This document shows, one piece after another, positions 5,439 to 7,642 of a stretch of DNA of 7,642 nucleotides (the first letter of the stretch is position 1; every line of letters starts with the position of its first letter). A program made the translations under genes and the position numbers. The stretch is taken from assembly GCA_021545665.1 (NCBI GenBank), contig JAJRTX010000073.1, positions 1 through 7,642 of the forward strand, read 5' to 3'. Under the pieces are notes generated by a model. It was not told the DNA's origin, did no database searches, and saw only the letters and a program-made list of their open reading frames with translations. The stretch comes from Zetaproteobacteria bacterium (GTDB lineage Bacteria > Pseudomonadota > Zetaproteobacteria > Mariprofundales > Mariprofundaceae).

Positions 5439-5501
5439 GACGCTTTTCCCTCTTAATATAGTCATTCTGTTTGATAGCATGTTGCCATAAATTAATTCTA
5501 A

Positions 5502-5507
5502 TGGAGG
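5502..5507 (+). promoter_or_regulatory. Shine-Dalgarno deciding the start of the 284-aa gene
   Basis: TGGAGG at 5502-5507 is eight bases before ATG 5516. An in-frame ATG at 5501 overlaps this motif itself, and a TTG at 5471 lacks one, so 5516 is the preferred start. Confidence 0.65.
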
Positions 5508-5515
5508 ATAACAAC

Positions 5516-6370
5516 ATGGAAAAGCACATAATTTATTCAACCAGCCTTGATTTTAGCGCTTATGAAGATGACAAGGAAATCTGTTGGTGCCCAGAAACAC
5601 ACCAGCAGGCTATAAGTTCTGCAAAGGCCCTCTTTTCACTACTCCGAAAGGTGGCTATATCCATGCTCCCTGTACAAAAAATTCAGTCGATAAAAGTCGA
5701 AACGCAGGTGGTACTCGCCAAGAATAAAAATACCTTTTCATTGCAATTAGTACTCATAAGCGAATTGAGCGATATATTTTTGGATGACCTGGTTTCGGAA
5801 ATAAAGAAAAACATGAGAACCGCTGTCACAGAAGCCACATCCGCAATACATCAACTAAACCTGCTGCCCACTCCTGAAAAAGTGAAGGTAACACATACAG
5901 AGAACTCCACCATGGATCAAATCGATGGCACCATTTCTGTAGCCTCAGCAGAAGCTGCTTATATCGTTCACTTACTAAGGCGTGACAGAAACATTAAGCA
6001 CGAAATCAACCTGCATGACGCAGATAACCGAAAGATCAAGATCCCTACAGTTCGTGAGCGTAAAATAAGGCTTTCTGACCCTGAAGATGTTGCGCTAGTT
6101 TCCATAAAAATTAACTCGTTCCCTTCATATCTTAACGCACACCTATGCAACTCTGAAACCGGGGACCTTGATGGTGTTGGCGTTTTCATATATTTCACTG
6201 AAGATCATCGTGATGAACTGACCCGTGCGTATAGTGCCGGTAAGGTTCTAGATGTACACGTTTACAGGAACTACACCGTCAACCACGGTCAAAAAGTCTT
6301 AGATTCCTACGAACTTGCCTCTATCAACTCTGTGTCGAGTCACGAAGTCATACAACCTGAATTATGCTAA
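5516..6370 (+). CDS. 284-aa protein of unknown function
   Basis: I do not recognise this protein. It begins MEKHIIYSTSLDFSAYEDD after a well-spaced GGAGG. No signal peptide or membrane span is seen, so it is probably cytoplasmic. Residues 20-120 look alpha/beta, with a long helix (TAVTEATSAIHQLN) near 104-117. The middle (about 125-185) has a helical SAEAAYIVHLLRRDRN segment. The last 100 residues look beta-rich, with DGVGVFIYF, LDVHVYRNYTV and VLDSYELASINSV, possibly a small barrel or sandwich domain. There is no catalytic motif that I can name. It is a monocistronic gene: the terminator at 5410-5438 lies upstream and the next gene is convergent. Codon use is AT-richer by eye than in the integrase operon. 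It could be cargo carried by the element. Confidence 0.75.
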   Translation: MEKHIIYSTSLDFSAYEDDKEICWCPETHQQAISSAKALFSLLRKVAISMLPVQKIQSIKVETQVVLAKNKNTFSLQLVLISELSDIFLDDLVSEIKKNMRTAVTEATSAIHQLNLLPTPEKVKVTHTENSTMDQIDGTISVASAEAAYIVHLLRRDRNIKHEINLHDADNRKIKIPTVRERKIRLSDPEDVALVSIKINSFPSYLNAHLCNSETGDLDGVGVFIYFTEDHRDELTRAYSAGKVLDVHVYRNYTVNHGQKVLDSYELASINSVSSHEVIQPELC

Positions 6371-6488
6371 CTCGTTAACCCCTTCACAGCTTGTATGCTT
6401 TTGGCAGTTTACATGCAAACGCCTCCTGTTTTTTGTTCATACTCTTTAATATGTACAGACCATGAGGCGACACAGATGATATAAATAC
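6371..6488. other. Convergent intergenic gap, no strong terminator
   Basis: This 118-base gap lies between the 3' ends of the unknown gene and the large recombinase gene. A loose stem, TTGTATG with CATGCAA (one G-T pair, 14-base loop, about 6391-6418), followed ten bases later by six Ts, might act as a weak terminator for the plus-strand gene. Nothing else is supported. Confidence 0.3.
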
Positions 6489-7642
6489 TCAGCTATAACA
6501 TATCTGACTGCAGATGCACAATATATACAGGTAGCACGCCAGCGTTTTTTTAGTAATCCACTGGCTCGACCCAGCATCAACAGACATTTTAATCCTTCTT
6601 TTTTTAATAATTTCCGTTTTTTCAAACCCTTGCCTGATTTTTTTCTTAACTTCGATTTCGCAACTCTCTCCAAATTGGTCCTTCAAATTCTGTACCCAAG
6701 TTTCTCGTCCAAATGGGACCTGGAAATGATACCTCATTCGCTCTTCGCCACATTTCACTATCATCTTGTTGAAATCGAGAACATCCTGCATGCACGTTAC
6801 AATCAGACTTCTGCTCGCAGCATGGTAGCAACGCGACCACACCTCGAGGCCCTTCTTTAAATCGTCTATTTCCGCTATTCCTTCCTCATAGACCTGGCTT
6901 TCAAACCTTGCAAGCAACCTTATCAGTCGCATCCATTCCACACCCGCCTGATTATCAGGTCGTACAGTTCCCATACCACGACCGCTTCTGTATCCAAATC
7001 GTTTATGGATGCCGAATTCAGTATATCCAGATAATCGCTCAACTCTTTTCGCGCAAACGATTATAGAACGAATATCATCACCCGATAGCGAATACCTTGA
7101 CGACAGATTGCTTATTACACTTGCATCAATTTTCGATAGCCTTTTTATATTGTTCAAAACATTGAAAACATGCAACGCCTTCACGCTTTCCGTTGTTTTT
7201 ATAACTCCTGTCGTGACAGCCTTTGAATCGAATTTAACATCTGGCGAAGGAATGACTTTTTCAGCATTAAATATCATTGCCATATTGTTCCTTAGTCCCT
7301 TTCGTCTGATTTTCTTTCTAGCCGCATCATATTTGATACCGACAGCATACGCTACTAAGTAATTAGAAACATCAGGAAGCAGCTTGCTAGATAGGGCATG
7401 AACCGCTCTGTCCACACTGTGTAAATAGCTTGTGATCGTTGTTTCTTCACTCGCGTGACCAACCAGCACAGCCAATTCCCGCAGACTCACATTCCCGTCA
7501 GGTGCGATAGCATCTGCCCCAAAACTATTATTGTGAAGATTGTTTACATATGAGTGCCTAAGGTGATGATACCTGACTAGTCCATCACCTGTAATCAACT
7601 TCAAAAGTTGATTTAAGTATCCTGATGCCTCTCCCCTGTCGA
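6489..7642 (-). CDS. C-terminal part of a large tyrosine recombinase with a long C-terminal extension (partial)
   Basis: The frame is open to the right edge and ends at TGA 6491-6489, giving at least 383 residues; the 5' end lies beyond 7642. The beginning of the visible part is the end of a tyrosine-recombinase catalytic domain: H25-x-x-R28 in HHLRHSYVN, H62 in LAVLVGHASEE and the probable nucleophile Y72 in TITSYLHS (numbered from the first full codon at the edge). The first catalytic arginine and the core-binding domain are outside the window. Unlike ordinary integrases, which end soon after the tyrosine, this one continues about 310 residues. The tail has basic helical stretches, a KRFGYRSGRGMG loop, an RSLIVTCMQDVLDFNKMIV helix and a lysine-rich segment (VKKKIRQGFEKTEIIKKRR) near the end. 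It resembles long recombinases found in trios or singly in transposon-like elements, but I cannot name a family. It is unrelated to the integrase at 1994-3172. Confidence 0.75.
   Translation of the reverse strand, partial: DRGEASGYLNQLLKLITGDGLVRYHHLRHSYVNNLHNNSFGADAIAPDGNVSLRELAVLVGHASEETTITSYLHSVDRAVHALSSKLLPDVSNYLVAYAVGIKYDAARKKIRRKGLRNNMAMIFNAEKVIPSPDVKFDSKAVTTGVIKTTESVKALHVFNVLNNIKRLSKIDASVISNLSSRYSLSGDDIRSIIVCAKRVERLSGYTEFGIHKRFGYRSGRGMGTVRPDNQAGVEWMRLIRLLARFESQVYEEGIAEIDDLKKGLEVWSRCYHAASRSLIVTCMQDVLDFNKMIVKCGEERMRYHFQVPFGRETWVQNLKDQFGESCEIEVKKKIRQGFEKTEIIKKRRIKMSVDAGSSQWITKKTLACYLYILCICSQICYS

Noticed and set aside
5457..5499. Possible sigma-70 promoter for the 284-aa gene (TTGACG/TATAGT or TTGATA/TAAATT).
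   Set aside because: The spacings (14 and 11 bases) are too short for a credible promoter.
7009..7362. Plus-strand 117-codon frame with hydrophobic C-terminal stretches, resembling a membrane protein.
   Set aside because: It is antisense to the long recombinase tail. The hydrophobicity comes from complementing lysine/asparagine-rich codons, and no start signal is present.

Overview
This window looks like an accessory, mobile-element region from a proteobacterium, most likely a gammaproteobacterium. The reasons are moderate GC by eye, ordinary Shine-Dalgarno starts, and protein types typical of gamma/betaproteobacterial integrative elements: an Arm-domain tyrosine recombinase, a TraI/YhaM-like HD protein and a Res-type helicase. 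I cannot name a genus. There are no rRNA, tRNA, CRISPR or IS features that I can support.

Left block (1-1618, minus strand): the window opens inside the 5' end of a large type III-Res-like restriction helicase gene. Behind it is a two-gene unit: a small XRE/Cro-C1 regulator whose stop codon abuts the GTG start of a HEPN-domain gene carrying the R-x4-H ribonuclease motif. The HEPN gene is broken by a one-base deletion near 1211-1212. Restoring one G rebuilds a continuous 332-residue protein. This block looks like part of a defence island or a toxin-antitoxin-like cassette.

Divergent control region (1619-1752): this short AT-rich intergenic space is dense with symmetry. It has a 13-bp perfect inverted repeat bracketing two 19-bp direct repeats at 20-bp period, two further palindromes and a recognisable rightward promoter. 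It is the probable operator of the XRE protein and/or the excisionase-like protein.

Central operon (1753-4478, plus strand): excisionase-like protein, Arm-domain integrase, an 89-aa unknown protein, an HD-domain phosphohydrolase (TraI/YhaM type) and a 31-aa single-span membrane miniprotein. The genes overlap by 8-11 bases or are separated by 11 bases, so they are probably translated as a coupled unit. It reads as a recombination module with an HD enzyme and a membrane peptide attached. A gene for a cysteine-poor HesB/IscA-fold protein follows at 4535-4909.

Right block (4910-7642): a 76-codon small gene interrupted at a run of six Cs, a good intrinsic terminator, a lone 284-aa protein of unknown function, and then, on the minus strand and cut by the window edge, the C-terminal part of a second and unrelated tyrosine recombinase with an unusually long tail after its catalytic tyrosine. 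Two unlike recombinases within 5 kb, plus two one-base gene breaks, suggest nested or eroding mobile elements rather than a stable chromosomal locus.
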